From Psychroserpens sp. (lineage in GTDB: Bacteria > Bacteroidota > Bacteroidia > Flavobacteriales > Flavobacteriaceae): a DNA stretch of 64,000 bases. The stretch spans positions 496,001 through 560,000 of the forward strand of contig JAEPNY010000001.1 of assembly GCA_017643165.1 (NCBI GenBank). The letters run 5' to 3'. The notes beneath the pieces are model-generated. The model ran no database searches. It worked only from the letters and a program-made list of their open reading frames with translations, and was not told the DNA's origin. Positions 50,278 through 60,205 of this stretch are shown piece after piece; positions within the stretch are counted from its first letter, which is position 1, and each line of letters begins with the position of its first letter. Made by a program: the position numbers and the translations under genes.

Positions 50278-52590
50278 ATGAAACCTATAGATTTTATAAG
50301 ATTAGTGCTAAAACATAAAGTCGTGTTAACTACGATTCCACTGATTTTTGGAATATTAGCAATTGTGCTTACTAGTAATCCCAAGCGTAGTTATTATTCA
50401 CAAACAATTCTTTACACAGGAATTGCTTCGGGATCATCTATCGAAATGGATAAGTCATTCAATTATCTGGCGACAAATAATGCATTTGATAACCTATTAA
50501 ATATTATCAAATCAAGAGAGACTCAGGAGGAAGTGGCTATTCGACTTTTAAGTCAGCATTTACTGCTGGATAAACACGATCTTTCCCTTATTTCGGCAGA
50601 ATCATATGAAAGATTAATGGAAATTTTACCAGATGAAATAAAGACATTGAGATCGCAGTTGGGTTCAGATAAAGAGAGTTATGAAGTCCTGGTGGCCGAG
50701 CTAACCGATTTAATGGCGCAAGACAATTCGAATTTCGTTTATGCAATACTCAATTTTGATCATCCTTATTACTCATTAGAAGCAATTTCAAAAGTAAAAG
50801 CCGAACGAATATCTTCTAGTGATCTTGTAAAACTGAGTTATGAAATCGATGATCCAGGAATTTGTCAACAGACTCTGTCGATATACAATGAAGTTTGTAT
50901 CAAGAAGTATAAAGTTTTGAAAGAAAATGGTTCCGATGCTGTGGTGAAATACTTTGAAACGCAACTAAAGTTATCAGAGACTAAATTAAAAGCAATTGAA
51001 CAAAAACTTCTAAGGTTCAATCAACAAAATAACATTATAAACTATTATGAACAAAGTAAAGCTGTAGCTATTGTCAAGGAGGACATGGAAGTGGAATACA
51101 AGAAAAAAATGGCTCAGTTAGCCGGTTCTGAAGCTTCAGCAAAAAGACTGGAAGAAAAACTAGAAATTCAGGAATTAATTCAAGACAAGAATAATACGAT
51201 CATTGAAAGTAAAAAAAGACTCGGTGAGTTGAATTATAAAATTGGAATGTATGAGGCCAAAGCCAGCGTTTCAAAAGAGGCTGCAGAAAATGTTAGAACA
51301 CTAAAGCAAGAAGCTGAAGATTTGCAACAAGAAATTAAGTCAAATGTGGATGAATTATACACTTTTCAGAACTCTGTAGATGGTGTTCCAATTCAAAAAG
51401 TATTGCCTGACTGGGTAGATAAAGAGGTGGAAACCGAAGATCTCAAGGCAAAACTTGAGGTTATGGATGAACATAACAAAGCTATCGAAAAGCAGTTTGC
51501 GAAATACGCCCCAGCGGGTGCCAATTTAAAACGCATTGAAAGAGAGATTGAAGTAGCTGAGCAAGAATATTTAGAGATCCTACATGGATTAAATCTTGCG
51601 AAATTGAAATTCCAAGATACTCAGCTTTCAAGTAATTTAAGAGCTGTTGATCCACCATATTTCCCATTAAATCCTATTCCTTCTAAACGTAAATTCATAA
51701 TTGCAGCTATTATACTATTTACTGGGCTTGTCGTAATAGGGATACTTTTATTCATGGAGTATTTTGATGATACATTAAAGAACGATAAAGTGGCTGCCGA
51801 AAAGTTAGGCTTCCCTGCTTTGGGAATGTTATCTAAAGTCTTTAAATCCCATGATCAGAAAGGTCTTATAAGAATCCAAAATAGATTAATGGATTTTGTG
51901 ATGCAGCGTTTTCATAAGTCATTAGATTATCATGGAACACAAAAAAGAACCAAGATTATAACAGTTTTAAGTACAAGAGGAAAAGAAGGCAAAACAACGG
52001 TAGCGAAAAACATCGCAAAAGAACTGATTTCTTCTGGGAAGTCTGTCTTGGTTTTGAATCATTCAGAATATATGCCACTTCAGACTAAATCGTCAAAATC
52101 TGCTTGGATGCATCGCTTATTTGGTTATGAAGATCCACGAATCGATTATTCACACCCTTTTTTAGAATCGATCGACGACAGCTTGAACGCATCAGAATAT
52201 CAATTATATAATGTAGATAATAGTTTAAGATCTGTCGATAATTATTCAGATCTAAACTTCAAAAGTAGTCTTGTTAATATGAATGATCTTGACTACGTCA
52301 TTATTGAGTTACCTAATTTGCTAGAGTCGAATTATCCTTCAAAATTACTTACAAAATCTGATTTGGCTCTATTGGTATGCAGATCAAATCGACTGTGGTC
52401 CAAGGCTGATGAAAATGTATTAAATACGATCAAGGAACATTTAGGCGCAAAATTACAATTCATAGTGAATGGCGTAGATCTTAAAGAAGTTGAAAGTGTT
52501 TTAGGAGAACTGCCAAAGAATCGAACTACATTCAGAAGACGTGTAAAGAATATACTGAGATTTCAATTTTATACAAATCAACATATATAA
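50278..52590 (+). CDS. Wzc/GumC-like polysaccharide copolymerase with degenerate kinase domain
   Basis: A 770-residue inner-membrane protein. Wzz-type helices lie at about 14-32 and 473-496, enclosing a long periplasmic coiled coil (residues about 215-450). The C-terminal part is a BY-kinase-like P-loop domain: Walker A STRGKEGKTT (565-574) is intact. The second site reads VLVLNHSE where kinases have LIDxD, and Walker B reads VIIELPNL instead of IIIDTPP. There is no C-terminal tyrosine cluster. It should govern chain length and export without tyrosine autokinase activity. Confidence 0.85.
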   Translation: MKPIDFIRLVLKHKVVLTTIPLIFGILAIVLTSNPKRSYYSQTILYTGIASGSSIEMDKSFNYLATNNAFDNLLNIIKSRETQEEVAIRLLSQHLLLDKHDLSLISAESYERLMEILPDEIKTLRSQLGSDKESYEVLVAELTDLMAQDNSNFVYAILNFDHPYYSLEAISKVKAERISSSDLVKLSYEIDDPGICQQTLSIYNEVCIKKYKVLKENGSDAVVKYFETQLKLSETKLKAIEQKLLRFNQQNNIINYYEQSKAVAIVKEDMEVEYKKKMAQLAGSEASAKRLEEKLEIQELIQDKNNTIIESKKRLGELNYKIGMYEAKASVSKEAAENVRTLKQEAEDLQQEIKSNVDELYTFQNSVDGVPIQKVLPDWVDKEVETEDLKAKLEVMDEHNKAIEKQFAKYAPAGANLKRIEREIEVAEQEYLEILHGLNLAKLKFQDTQLSSNLRAVDPPYFPLNPIPSKRKFIIAAIILFTGLVVIGILLFMEYFDDTLKNDKVAAEKLGFPALGMLSKVFKSHDQKGLIRIQNRLMDFVMQRFHKSLDYHGTQKRTKIITVLSTRGKEGKTTVAKNIAKELISSGKSVLVLNHSEYMPLQTKSSKSAWMHRLFGYEDPRIDYSHPFLESIDDSLNASEYQLYNVDNSLRSVDNYSDLNFKSSLVNMNDLDYVIIELPNLLESNYPSKLLTKSDLALLVCRSNRLWSKADENVLNTIKEHLGAKLQFIVNGVDLKEVESVLGELPKNRTTFRRRVKNILRFQFYTNQHI

Positions 52591-52595
52591 ATAGA

Positions 52596-53966
52596 ATGCT
52601 TCGGCTTTTTTCTAAAATAATCAAAGAAGATAATTTTTTATCACTATCAGGTAATTTAGTGATTGCGGTTCTTGGGTTTGGTGGTTTTGGGCTCTTAGCG
52701 AGGACCTTGGATCCTGAAGATTTTGCAGCTTGGGTATTGTTTATTTCCTGCGGATCTTTGATCGAGATGTTGAGGTATGGAATAACTAACAACGCTTTAG
52801 TTAGATTCTTATCTGGAGCTTCCAAAACTAAAAAAGATCAGTACATTGGCTCAAATATGCTCATTAGCCTAATAGCAACGATGTGTATTTCTGCAATGCT
52901 AATCACGCTTAAAATAGGCTTTAGTAATGTGATAGAGGGTTCTTCTTATGAATTATTTTTTGATTGGTATCCAGTTCTTGCTTTTTTGAATCTTCCATTA
53001 AATAATGCACTTGTAGTACAACAGGCGTATATGAACTACGGAAGGATTTTAGTGGTTAAAGTATTAAATAGCGGATTGTTCTTTTGTGCCGTTCTAATGA
53101 ACTTTGTTGTTTTCGATCTTTCTATAGATCAGCTAATTTACATTTACCTAGGGATTAATTCCCTGGTTTCAATTATCTGTATCACAAAATCATGGGATGG
53201 ATTAAAACTGATTACAAAATCAACCAAAACTACAATTAAGACATTATTGAATTTTGGTAAATACAGTACGTTTACACTGATTGGAACTAACTTGTTACGT
53301 AATGCCGATATCTGGATTATTAGTATCAGTCCGTTTGGAAGTGCTGCCGTAGCATTGTTCAGTATCCCTTTAAAGTTGACCGAAATACAACAAATTCCAT
53401 TACGAAGTTTCGCCGCTACGGCATTCCCAAAAATGTCAAAAGCAAGTATGGAGGGTAGAACCAAAGATGTTCGCAAATACTTTAACACCTATGCAGGAGC
53501 ATTGACATATTTATTTATTGGGATGTCATTAGTAACATTCCTGTTCGCAGAAGAATTCGTAATCTTAGTATCAGGTTACCAATATTTAGATCATCAATTG
53601 GCCGATGTTAGTATAACGGTTTTGGTTAAGATCTTATCCATTTACGGACTTCTACTTCCAATAGATAGAATGACAGGAATAGGATTAGACAGTGTTAATC
53701 GACCAAAGATCAATGCTTTTAAAGTATGTGTTATGTTAATTACTAACCTAATAGGAGATCTTACAGCTGTATTTGTTTTCGAATCTCTCGAACTTGTAGC
53801 GATTTCAACAATTATATTTACTTCCATGGGAATAGTATTAGGAAGTTATTTTCTGAATAAGGAATTTGAGGTCTCTCCAAGAGCCATATTTAAAGAAGGG
53901 AATAGCTTTTATAGATCGATTTGGTTTCAATATCGTCAGCTTACTAAACGTATTGGTACATTTTAG
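52596..53966 (+). CDS. Wzx-type oligosaccharide flippase
   Basis: A 456-residue membrane protein with 12-14 helices of the MOP/polysaccharide-transporter superfamily. Its N-terminal pattern is LSLSGNLVIAVLGFGGFGLLARTLDPEDFAAWVLF, and it has a NADIWIISISPFGSAAVALFSIPLKL segment. It moves the lipid-linked repeat unit across the inner membrane. It starts 5 bases after the Wzc-like gene and ends the export unit. Confidence 0.87.
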   Translation: MLRLFSKIIKEDNFLSLSGNLVIAVLGFGGFGLLARTLDPEDFAAWVLFISCGSLIEMLRYGITNNALVRFLSGASKTKKDQYIGSNMLISLIATMCISAMLITLKIGFSNVIEGSSYELFFDWYPVLAFLNLPLNNALVVQQAYMNYGRILVVKVLNSGLFFCAVLMNFVVFDLSIDQLIYIYLGINSLVSIICITKSWDGLKLITKSTKTTIKTLLNFGKYSTFTLIGTNLLRNADIWIISISPFGSAAVALFSIPLKLTEIQQIPLRSFAATAFPKMSKASMEGRTKDVRKYFNTYAGALTYLFIGMSLVTFLFAEEFVILVSGYQYLDHQLADVSITVLVKILSIYGLLLPIDRMTGIGLDSVNRPKINAFKVCVMLITNLIGDLTAVFVFESLELVAISTIIFTSMGIVLGSYFLNKEFEVSPRAIFKEGNSFYRSIWFQYRQLTKRIGTF

Positions 53967-54024
53967 TCATAGATGAACATGAATTTCTAAACATCTATAT
54001 GACTTAAACATAATCATCAATCTA

Positions 54025-54091
54025 TTCGTCTACACTTAACGTTCATCCGTCGAATTCCCCCATCATTCTTACTAACATCATTCTATGTTTG
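54025..54091 (+). promoter_or_regulatory. LytTR-type site D and promoter of the polymerase/glycosyltransferase unit
   Basis: TTCGTCTACACTT (54025) and CGTCGAATTCC (54048) have the 21-bp period. TATGTTTG (54084-54091) lies 59 bp after the motif start, the same as B and C. Confidence 0.75.
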
Positions 54092-54134
54092 TAATGTGAA
54101 ATGACCGTAATAAATGGGTTAGTTTCAATGACGA

Positions 54135-55619
54135 ATGAACGAATTAAAAAAACATATTAATCCTTTTGAATCGACCGCTGGAGCAATGAGTTTTTTAAAA
54201 CCAAAAGTCATGATTTTGGTTTTGGCCATAATTAGCGTTTTAGTTTTTATAATAGCGAAGACTGAAATACTTGGTTTGGCAACAATAGTGGGTTTAATGA
54301 TTGCTTTGGCGGTAGTTTCAAAGATTTTTAATAAGCCTAAATCAGGTATTTATCTGCTGATTGTTATGGGCTTTTTCGTAACAGGAGCCTCCAGATATAT
54401 TCAAGCGCCTTGGGGATTAACAATTGACGCTATGCTTGTGTTGATTTATATAGCCTTATTCTTCAAAGGGTTTGCTGTTAAACAACCATGGAATAAAGCA
54501 AAGTCAAATTTAACGTTGTTAGCAAGCATATGGATGGGCTATGTTTTTTTACAATTAGCAAATCCTGAAGTATTAAGTAGAGAGGCTTGGTTTTACGCTA
54601 TGCGAGGTGTAGGATTATACCAGTTTATAGCAATACCCTTGTTGTTCATGTTATTCAACAAACAAAAGGACCTCAATACATTTTTTGTTATATGGGGAGT
54701 ACTTTCAATTTTAGGGACGTTAAAAGGGTTCCAACAATTTTATTTTGGAGTTGATCCTTTTGAACAGCGTTGGTTGGATCAAGGAGGTGCAGAAACGCAC
54801 ATGCTCTTTGGCAAGTTACGCATATTCTCTTTTTACTCAGATGCTGGGCAATTTGGAGCTTCTCAAGCACATTCAGGTGTTGTATTTGGCATCTTGACTT
54901 TATTTAAAAAGTCGAATATTCGATTAAAAACATTTTTCGCTTGCGTTGCTTTGGCAGGTTTTCTAGGTATGCTCATTTCTGGAACTAGAGGGGCAATAGC
55001 CGTTCCAGCTGTGGGCGGACTGATGTTCCTTATACTCCGTAAAAATATCAAAGTATTGATTCTTGGTGTACTCTTCGGACTGGGGGTTTATGTATTTTTT
55101 GCACATACTACAATTGGACAAGGGAATGCAGAGATTAGACGAATGCGTACAGCATTTGACCCTAACGAGGCCTCTTTACAGGTTCGATTAACTAATCAAA
55201 GAAAATTGAAAGGTTATCTGTCAAGTCGGCCATTTGGAGGTGGTGTTGGAGCTACAGGTAACTGGGGACAGCGATTTACACCGCATAGCTTTTTGGCAAA
55301 TACTGCTACCGATAGCTGGTATGTGATGATTTGGGCAGATACTGGAATAATTGGATTGATCTATTATTTGTTTATGATCTTCTTCATCTTAATCACAGGG
55401 GCTTATAATGTGATGACCAAGTTAACCAACACTGAATTGAAAGTTCAGATTACAGCATTAACCTGCGGAATGGCAGGTATTATGTTGGCCTCCTATGGAA
55501 ACGGGGTTTTCGGGCAAATGCCGACGGGCATATTAATGTATGTAACGATGGTTTTCATGTTTATATCACCAAAACTAAATCAAACTATAACTGATAACCT
55601 AATAAATAAGAAATTATGA
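54135..55619 (+). CDS. O-antigen ligase/polymerase-family protein (Wzy-like)
   Basis: A 494-residue protein with about 11-12 helices and a large periplasmic loop near residues 330-400 (RMRTAFDPNEASLQVRLTNQRK, PFGGGVGATGNWGQRF, FLANTATDSWYVMIWADTGIIGL). This layout is typical of the Wzy_C/O-antigen ligase family. With a flippase, a Wzc-like protein and an initiating transferase nearby, it is probably the polymerase. It overlaps the next gene by 4 bases. Confidence 0.87.
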   Translation: MNELKKHINPFESTAGAMSFLKPKVMILVLAIISVLVFIIAKTEILGLATIVGLMIALAVVSKIFNKPKSGIYLLIVMGFFVTGASRYIQAPWGLTIDAMLVLIYIALFFKGFAVKQPWNKAKSNLTLLASIWMGYVFLQLANPEVLSREAWFYAMRGVGLYQFIAIPLLFMLFNKQKDLNTFFVIWGVLSILGTLKGFQQFYFGVDPFEQRWLDQGGAETHMLFGKLRIFSFYSDAGQFGASQAHSGVVFGILTLFKKSNIRLKTFFACVALAGFLGMLISGTRGAIAVPAVGGLMFLILRKNIKVLILGVLFGLGVYVFFAHTTIGQGNAEIRRMRTAFDPNEASLQVRLTNQRKLKGYLSSRPFGGGVGATGNWGQRFTPHSFLANTATDSWYVMIWADTGIIGLIYYLFMIFFILITGAYNVMTKLTNTELKVQITALTCGMAGIMLASYGNGVFGQMPTGILMYVTMVFMFISPKLNQTITDNLINKKL

Positions 55620-56590
55620 ATTATAGAAGTATAAAAGATTTAAACGAAACTATATTAAGGGAACTGCATGTTATCCCAAGAGATATCGATCTTATTGTCG
55701 GTGTACCTCGAAGTGGAATGATGCCAGCGAATTTAATGGCATTATACCTTAATCTTCCATATACAGATATTCATTCATTCATAAATGGCTATATCTACAA
55801 ATCGGGAGCACGACGACAGTTTTTTGATAATTCAGAATACAAAAAGATCCTAGTAGTTGATGACAGTATAGCATCAGGTTCAGCTCTTATAGAATGTAAA
55901 CAAAGTTTAGAACATTTGGATGGGAAATATGACTTCAAATACTGTGTGGTCTATACTACTCCTGAAAAAGAGAACTTAGCAGATTACGCGTTGGAGATTG
56001 TCTCAACACCACGCTATTTTCAATGGAACGTATTTAACCACACAACCTTAGAGAAAGCTTGCTTTGATATTGATGGCGTGCTTTGTGTGGATCCAACAGA
56101 AACCCAAAATGATGATGGTCCACAATACATCTCTTTTCTACTGAATGCCGCGCCACTTTACATACCTGGTAGTAAAATAGGAACATTAGTAACCTCGCGA
56201 TTAGAGAAATATCGAGAAGAAACGGAAACATGGTTAAAAAATAATGGAGTGCGTTATGACAAATTGGTTATGCTTAATCTGCCTGATATGAAAGCAAGAC
56301 AAAAAGCAAATTGTCACGGGTCTCATAAAGCAAAAGAGTATAAATCCGGCAAATACAATCTCTTTGTGGAGAGTGATCTAAAACAAGCAATAGAGATTAA
56401 TAAACTCACTAAAAAACCAGTCTATTGTACGCAAAATTTTGAGATGATCTATGATGCTGAATCGATATCATACAACATAAAAAGTGGTAAATACCTTCCA
56501 TTTTTACGTCGATATGCGCTGCACCTTAGAAGTTATCTAAAGGATTTGAAATCAAAATCTCAATTATTAAGGAAAGTACTTTCAGCGTAA
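55616..56590 (+). CDS. Phosphoribosyltransferase-HAD-like fusion protein
   Basis: A 324-residue two-domain protein. Residues 1-140 are a type I phosphoribosyltransferase fold with the PRPP loop KILVVDDSIASGSALIE and VGVPRSGMMPANLMA. Residues about 148-290 start with a HAD-type motif CFDIDGVLCVDPT and go on to GTLVTSRLEKYREETETWL and LFVESDLKQAI, as in HAD phosphatase-like proteins. I know no defined function for the fusion. It sits inside the polysaccharide unit, so it may modify a nucleotide-activated donor. Confidence 0.78.
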   Translation: MNYRSIKDLNETILRELHVIPRDIDLIVGVPRSGMMPANLMALYLNLPYTDIHSFINGYIYKSGARRQFFDNSEYKKILVVDDSIASGSALIECKQSLEHLDGKYDFKYCVVYTTPEKENLADYALEIVSTPRYFQWNVFNHTTLEKACFDIDGVLCVDPTETQNDDGPQYISFLLNAAPLYIPGSKIGTLVTSRLEKYREETETWLKNNGVRYDKLVMLNLPDMKARQKANCHGSHKAKEYKSGKYNLFVESDLKQAIEINKLTKKPVYCTQNFEMIYDAESISYNIKSGKYLPFLRRYALHLRSYLKDLKSKSQLLRKVLSA

Positions 56591-56627
56591 TTGATCAAAT
56601 AAATTATCTCCAAATAAAAGTTATAAA

Positions 56628-57830
56628 ATGGTACTACTACAAAACATATTTAAAGGCATAGAAATTGCTCTAGCTCTATACTTTGGGATGTCATGCATTT
56701 ACGTATTTATATTCTCGGTTGCTGGGCACTTTTACAAGCGACGAGATAATGATACCGAAGAAGAGTTAGGAAAGTTTGCTGTCCTAATTCCAGCTTATAA
56801 AGAAGATGAAGTTATCGTCGAAGTTGCAAAATCAGCATTACTTCAACAGTATCCTCCGAGTTATTTTGATGTAGTGGTTATAGCCGATTCTTTGAAAAAA
56901 CAGACTTTAAATAATCTTAATCGATTACAGATAAAAGTTATCGAAGTTCTATTTGAAAACAGTACTAAATCGAAGGCCTTAAACGCAGCTTTAGATCAAT
57001 TAGATCAATCATATGATTATGCCCTTGTCTTGGATGCTGATAATATAATGGAACCTGAGTTCTTAGCTAAAATCAACAAGTCATTTAGAATGGGCTATCA
57101 AATTGTACAAGGTCATAGAAAAGCAAAAAACTTAAACACACCTTTTGCCATCTTAGACGCAGCTAGTGAAGCGATTAATAATCATATCTTCAGAAGAGGT
57201 CATAGAGCCTTAGGATTGTCCTCTGGGCTTATTGGTTCTGGAATGGCATTCGACTATAAGCTCTTCAAATCGATAATGAAGCAAATTAAAGCTGTTGGAG
57301 GTTTTGATAAAGAACTTGAATTTGAGTTAGCTCAACGTAATTTAGAAATCGAGTATTTGCAAGATGCTTATGTTTTAGACGAAAAAATTCAGAGACCTGC
57401 AGAATTCTCTAACCAAAGAAGACGATGGTTAGCTACACAATTCGTATACCTCAAGCGAAATTTCATTAAAGGTTTCAATGAACTCTTGGTTAACAAGAAT
57501 ATAAACTTCTTTGACAAGGTTTGGCAATTGATCATTCCTCCAAGGGTTATACTACTTGGTGTAACGGTTGTTCTTACATTAATATATGTCTTCTTGAATT
57601 TTGTGGTAAAAATTTCTACTCAAGTTCCTGAATATGTTTGGATATCTAATTTAATAATTCTCGTTTCTACCTTCATTTTAGCACTTCCTAGGAGTTTTTA
57701 TAGACTGAATACACTAATGGCGATGTTTTCACTTCCTACAGCATTCTTTAGAATGTTCATGCTATTATTTAAGCTAAAAGGAGCAAATAGAAGGTTCATT
57801 CACACTGCACATTCTGCTATTAATAATTAA
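56628..57830 (+). CDS. Membrane GT2 glycosyltransferase (processive type)
   Basis: A 400-residue protein. One N-terminal helix, then a GT-A domain with VLIPAYKEDEVIVEV, the metal-binding LDADNIMEPEF, GSGMAFD, ELEFELAQRN and NQRRRWLATQ (the QxxRW acceptor motif), then three or four C-terminal helices. It resembles hyaluronan/cellulose-synthase-like enzymes. It probably adds a backbone or branch sugar to the lipid-linked repeat. Confidence 0.88.
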   Translation: MVLLQNIFKGIEIALALYFGMSCIYVFIFSVAGHFYKRRDNDTEEELGKFAVLIPAYKEDEVIVEVAKSALLQQYPPSYFDVVVIADSLKKQTLNNLNRLQIKVIEVLFENSTKSKALNAALDQLDQSYDYALVLDADNIMEPEFLAKINKSFRMGYQIVQGHRKAKNLNTPFAILDAASEAINNHIFRRGHRALGLSSGLIGSGMAFDYKLFKSIMKQIKAVGGFDKELEFELAQRNLEIEYLQDAYVLDEKIQRPAEFSNQRRRWLATQFVYLKRNFIKGFNELLVNKNINFFDKVWQLIIPPRVILLGVTVVLTLIYVFLNFVVKISTQVPEYVWISNLIILVSTFILALPRSFYRLNTLMAMFSLPTAFFRMFMLLFKLKGANRRFIHTAHSAINN

Positions 57831-57834
57831 GATC

Positions 57835-58989
57835 ATGAGAATAGGAATCGAGGCACAGCGATTATTTCGTCCGCATAAGCATGGAATGGATAGGGTAGCT
57901 CTTGAATTGATCAAGAATCTTCAAAAGTTAGACACGCTAAATGAATATTTTATTTTCGTGAAACCAGATCAAGATAATCAGATCATTAAGGAGACCAGCA
58001 ATTTCAAAATTGTCGAAATTCCTGGAGGGTCTTATCCTATATGGGAACAGTTCAAACTTCCTAGAGTTGCACAAAAATACAAGTGTGATATTTTGCATTG
58101 TACAAGTAACACGGCACCTATGTATCAAAGCATCCCGTTGGTTACAACTTTACACGATGTAATATTCAGCGAGACCAGTATGATCAAGCAGATTCTTAGT
58201 AGTGCCTCTTGGTACCAGAAACTTGGGAATATTTATAGAAGATTAATTGTGAATCGCGTGATTAAGCGAAGTGCACAGTTGATTACGGTATCAAATTTTG
58301 AAAAGCAAAATATAAAAGATCGTTATAGAATAAGTACGGATAAAATAGAGACTGTTTACAACGGGGTGAATTCTGATTTTTCAGCCAAAATTGACAGCAT
58401 AAAACAAGAGCGCGTTGTTAAAAAGTATAAGCTACCAGAACTGTTTCTTCTGCATATTGGAAATACTGACCCTAGAAAGAATACGAGTAGAGTTCTTGAA
58501 GCCTTTAACGAATTTATTGACTGCAGTTCAGAATCATATAAACTAGTACTTGTTGGTTTGAACGAGGACAAGTTAGACGCTCTTCTTAATGATCTAGGTC
58601 TTACCAAATTAAAGCAACATATTGTTTTAACAGGTTATGTGTCAGATGAAGATTTACCAGTAATCTTCAGTATGGCTAAAGTATTCTTATTCCCATCACT
58701 ACGCGAAGGATTCGGAATACCCATTATTGAGGCTATGGCTAGTGGTATACCTGTCATTACATCAAATACATCATCAATGCCTGAAGTTGCTGGAGAGGCT
58801 GCTTGTATCGTGGATCCTTATTGTAAAGATGATATTCTTCTAGGGATTACAAACATATTGACAAATGATCAACTTCGTCTGGAATTGGTAAAAAAAGGCT
58901 TAACACGTAGCAACGCATTCTCATGGATGAATTCTGCAACAAGCGTGTTGGAGTTATATCAACAACTATATGAAGTTAAAAACAAATAG
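57835..58989 (+). CDS. GT4-family glycosyltransferase
   Basis: A 384-residue GT-B enzyme: N-terminal GIEAQRLFRPHKHGMDRVALEL, interdomain LHIGNTDPRKNTSRVLEAF, and donor-binding FPSLREGFGIPIIEAMASGIPVITS with the EX7E pair, then MPEVAGEAA. It should retain stereochemistry and add one sugar from a nucleotide donor at the cytosolic membrane face. It starts 4 bases after the GT2 gene. Confidence 0.9.
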   Translation: MRIGIEAQRLFRPHKHGMDRVALELIKNLQKLDTLNEYFIFVKPDQDNQIIKETSNFKIVEIPGGSYPIWEQFKLPRVAQKYKCDILHCTSNTAPMYQSIPLVTTLHDVIFSETSMIKQILSSASWYQKLGNIYRRLIVNRVIKRSAQLITVSNFEKQNIKDRYRISTDKIETVYNGVNSDFSAKIDSIKQERVVKKYKLPELFLLHIGNTDPRKNTSRVLEAFNEFIDCSSESYKLVLVGLNEDKLDALLNDLGLTKLKQHIVLTGYVSDEDLPVIFSMAKVFLFPSLREGFGIPIIEAMASGIPVITSNTSSMPEVAGEAACIVDPYCKDDILLGITNILTNDQLRLELVKKGLTRSNAFSWMNSATSVLELYQQLYEVKNK

Positions 58990-58993
58990 AATT

Positions 58994-60205
58994 ATGATAA
59001 AAGGAAGAGATATAATCATTGTTGGTATTCAACCGTGGGATATTCAAATTGGAAGTAATTGCAAGAATATAGCAGTAGAATTTTCGAAACATAATAGAGT
59101 ATTGTATGTCAATCCTCCATTAGATCGCATAACTCGTTTGAAGTCGAGAAAAAGTGAAAGAATTCAAAAGCGAATTGCAGTTTCGAAAGGTCAAATTTCG
59201 GACCTTGAACAGTTAGACAAGAACTTATGGAATCTTTATCCAAAAACCATAATTGAATCTATAAACTGGATGAGTTCACCAACCTTATTCAATTTCTTAA
59301 ACAGACGAAATTCCAAATTGTTTGCCTCGAATATCAAAAGTGCTGTTGATCGATTAGGGTTTAAAGATTATTTAATATTCAATGATAGCTCAATGTTCTT
59401 GGGATTACACCTTAAGGAGTTACTTCAACCAGAATTATATACCTATTACGTTCGAGATAATTTGATTCAGGTTCCTTATTGGGCTAAACATGGCGAGCGT
59501 CTTGAACCTAAAACAATTGCATCCGCAGACGTAGTTGTGAATAATTCAGAATACTATGTGGAATATAGCGAAAGATTTAATTCAAATAGCCATATGGTGG
59601 GACAAGGCTGTGACGTCTCAATGTTTAATGATCTGAATAATGACATTCCAATTGCAGATGAATACAATTCAATAAAATCTCCTGTAGTTGGTTATGTAGG
59701 CTCTTTAACAACGCTTCGTCTTGATATAGAGCTTCTAGAATATATCGCAGAACAACGACCAAAATGGAGTATTGTATTAGTTGGACCAGAAGACGAAGAC
59801 TTCAAAAGATCTAAACTACACCAATTATCTAATGTTCTGTTTTTGGGCAATAAACCTATGAATGAATTGCCTTCATATATCAAAGGTTTTGATGTGGCAA
59901 TAAATCCTCAAGTTATAAATGAAATTACTATAGGTAATTACCCAAGAAAGATCGATGAGTATCTCGCGATGGGGAAACCAATTGTTGCCACAAGAACAAA
60001 AGCAATGGAAATGTTCGATGATCACGTTTATCTAGGTGAATCCAAAGAAGACTATATAGCGCTTATCGAATTAGCATTAATACAACACACTAAAGCTAAA
60101 GCTGAAACTAATATCAAGTTTGCATGTACTCATACCTGGACAAATAGTGTAAAAGATATTTATAAAGCAATGGAAATAACATTAAATGAAACAACATGGA
60201 ATTAG
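58994..60205 (+). CDS. GT-B glycosyltransferase (TuaH-like)
   Basis: A 403-residue protein: MIKGRDIIIVGIQPWDIQIGSNCKNIA, then VVGYVGSLTTLRLDIELLEYIAE, WSIVLVGPEDE and GNYPRKIDEYLAMGKPIVATRTKAMEMF with a Glu-based donor motif. Similar enzymes act in teichuronic-acid-like and capsule synthesis. A longer frame starts at 58970 inside the previous gene. The ATG at 58994, 4 bases after that gene's stop, is preferred. The acyltransferase gene overlaps its end by 10 bases. Confidence 0.85.
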   Translation: MIKGRDIIIVGIQPWDIQIGSNCKNIAVEFSKHNRVLYVNPPLDRITRLKSRKSERIQKRIAVSKGQISDLEQLDKNLWNLYPKTIIESINWMSSPTLFNFLNRRNSKLFASNIKSAVDRLGFKDYLIFNDSSMFLGLHLKELLQPELYTYYVRDNLIQVPYWAKHGERLEPKTIASADVVVNNSEYYVEYSERFNSNSHMVGQGCDVSMFNDLNNDIPIADEYNSIKSPVVGYVGSLTTLRLDIELLEYIAEQRPKWSIVLVGPEDEDFKRSKLHQLSNVLFLGNKPMNELPSYIKGFDVAINPQVINEITIGNYPRKIDEYLAMGKPIVATRTKAMEMFDDHVYLGESKEDYIALIELALIQHTKAKAETNIKFACTHTWTNSVKDIYKAMEITLNETTWN

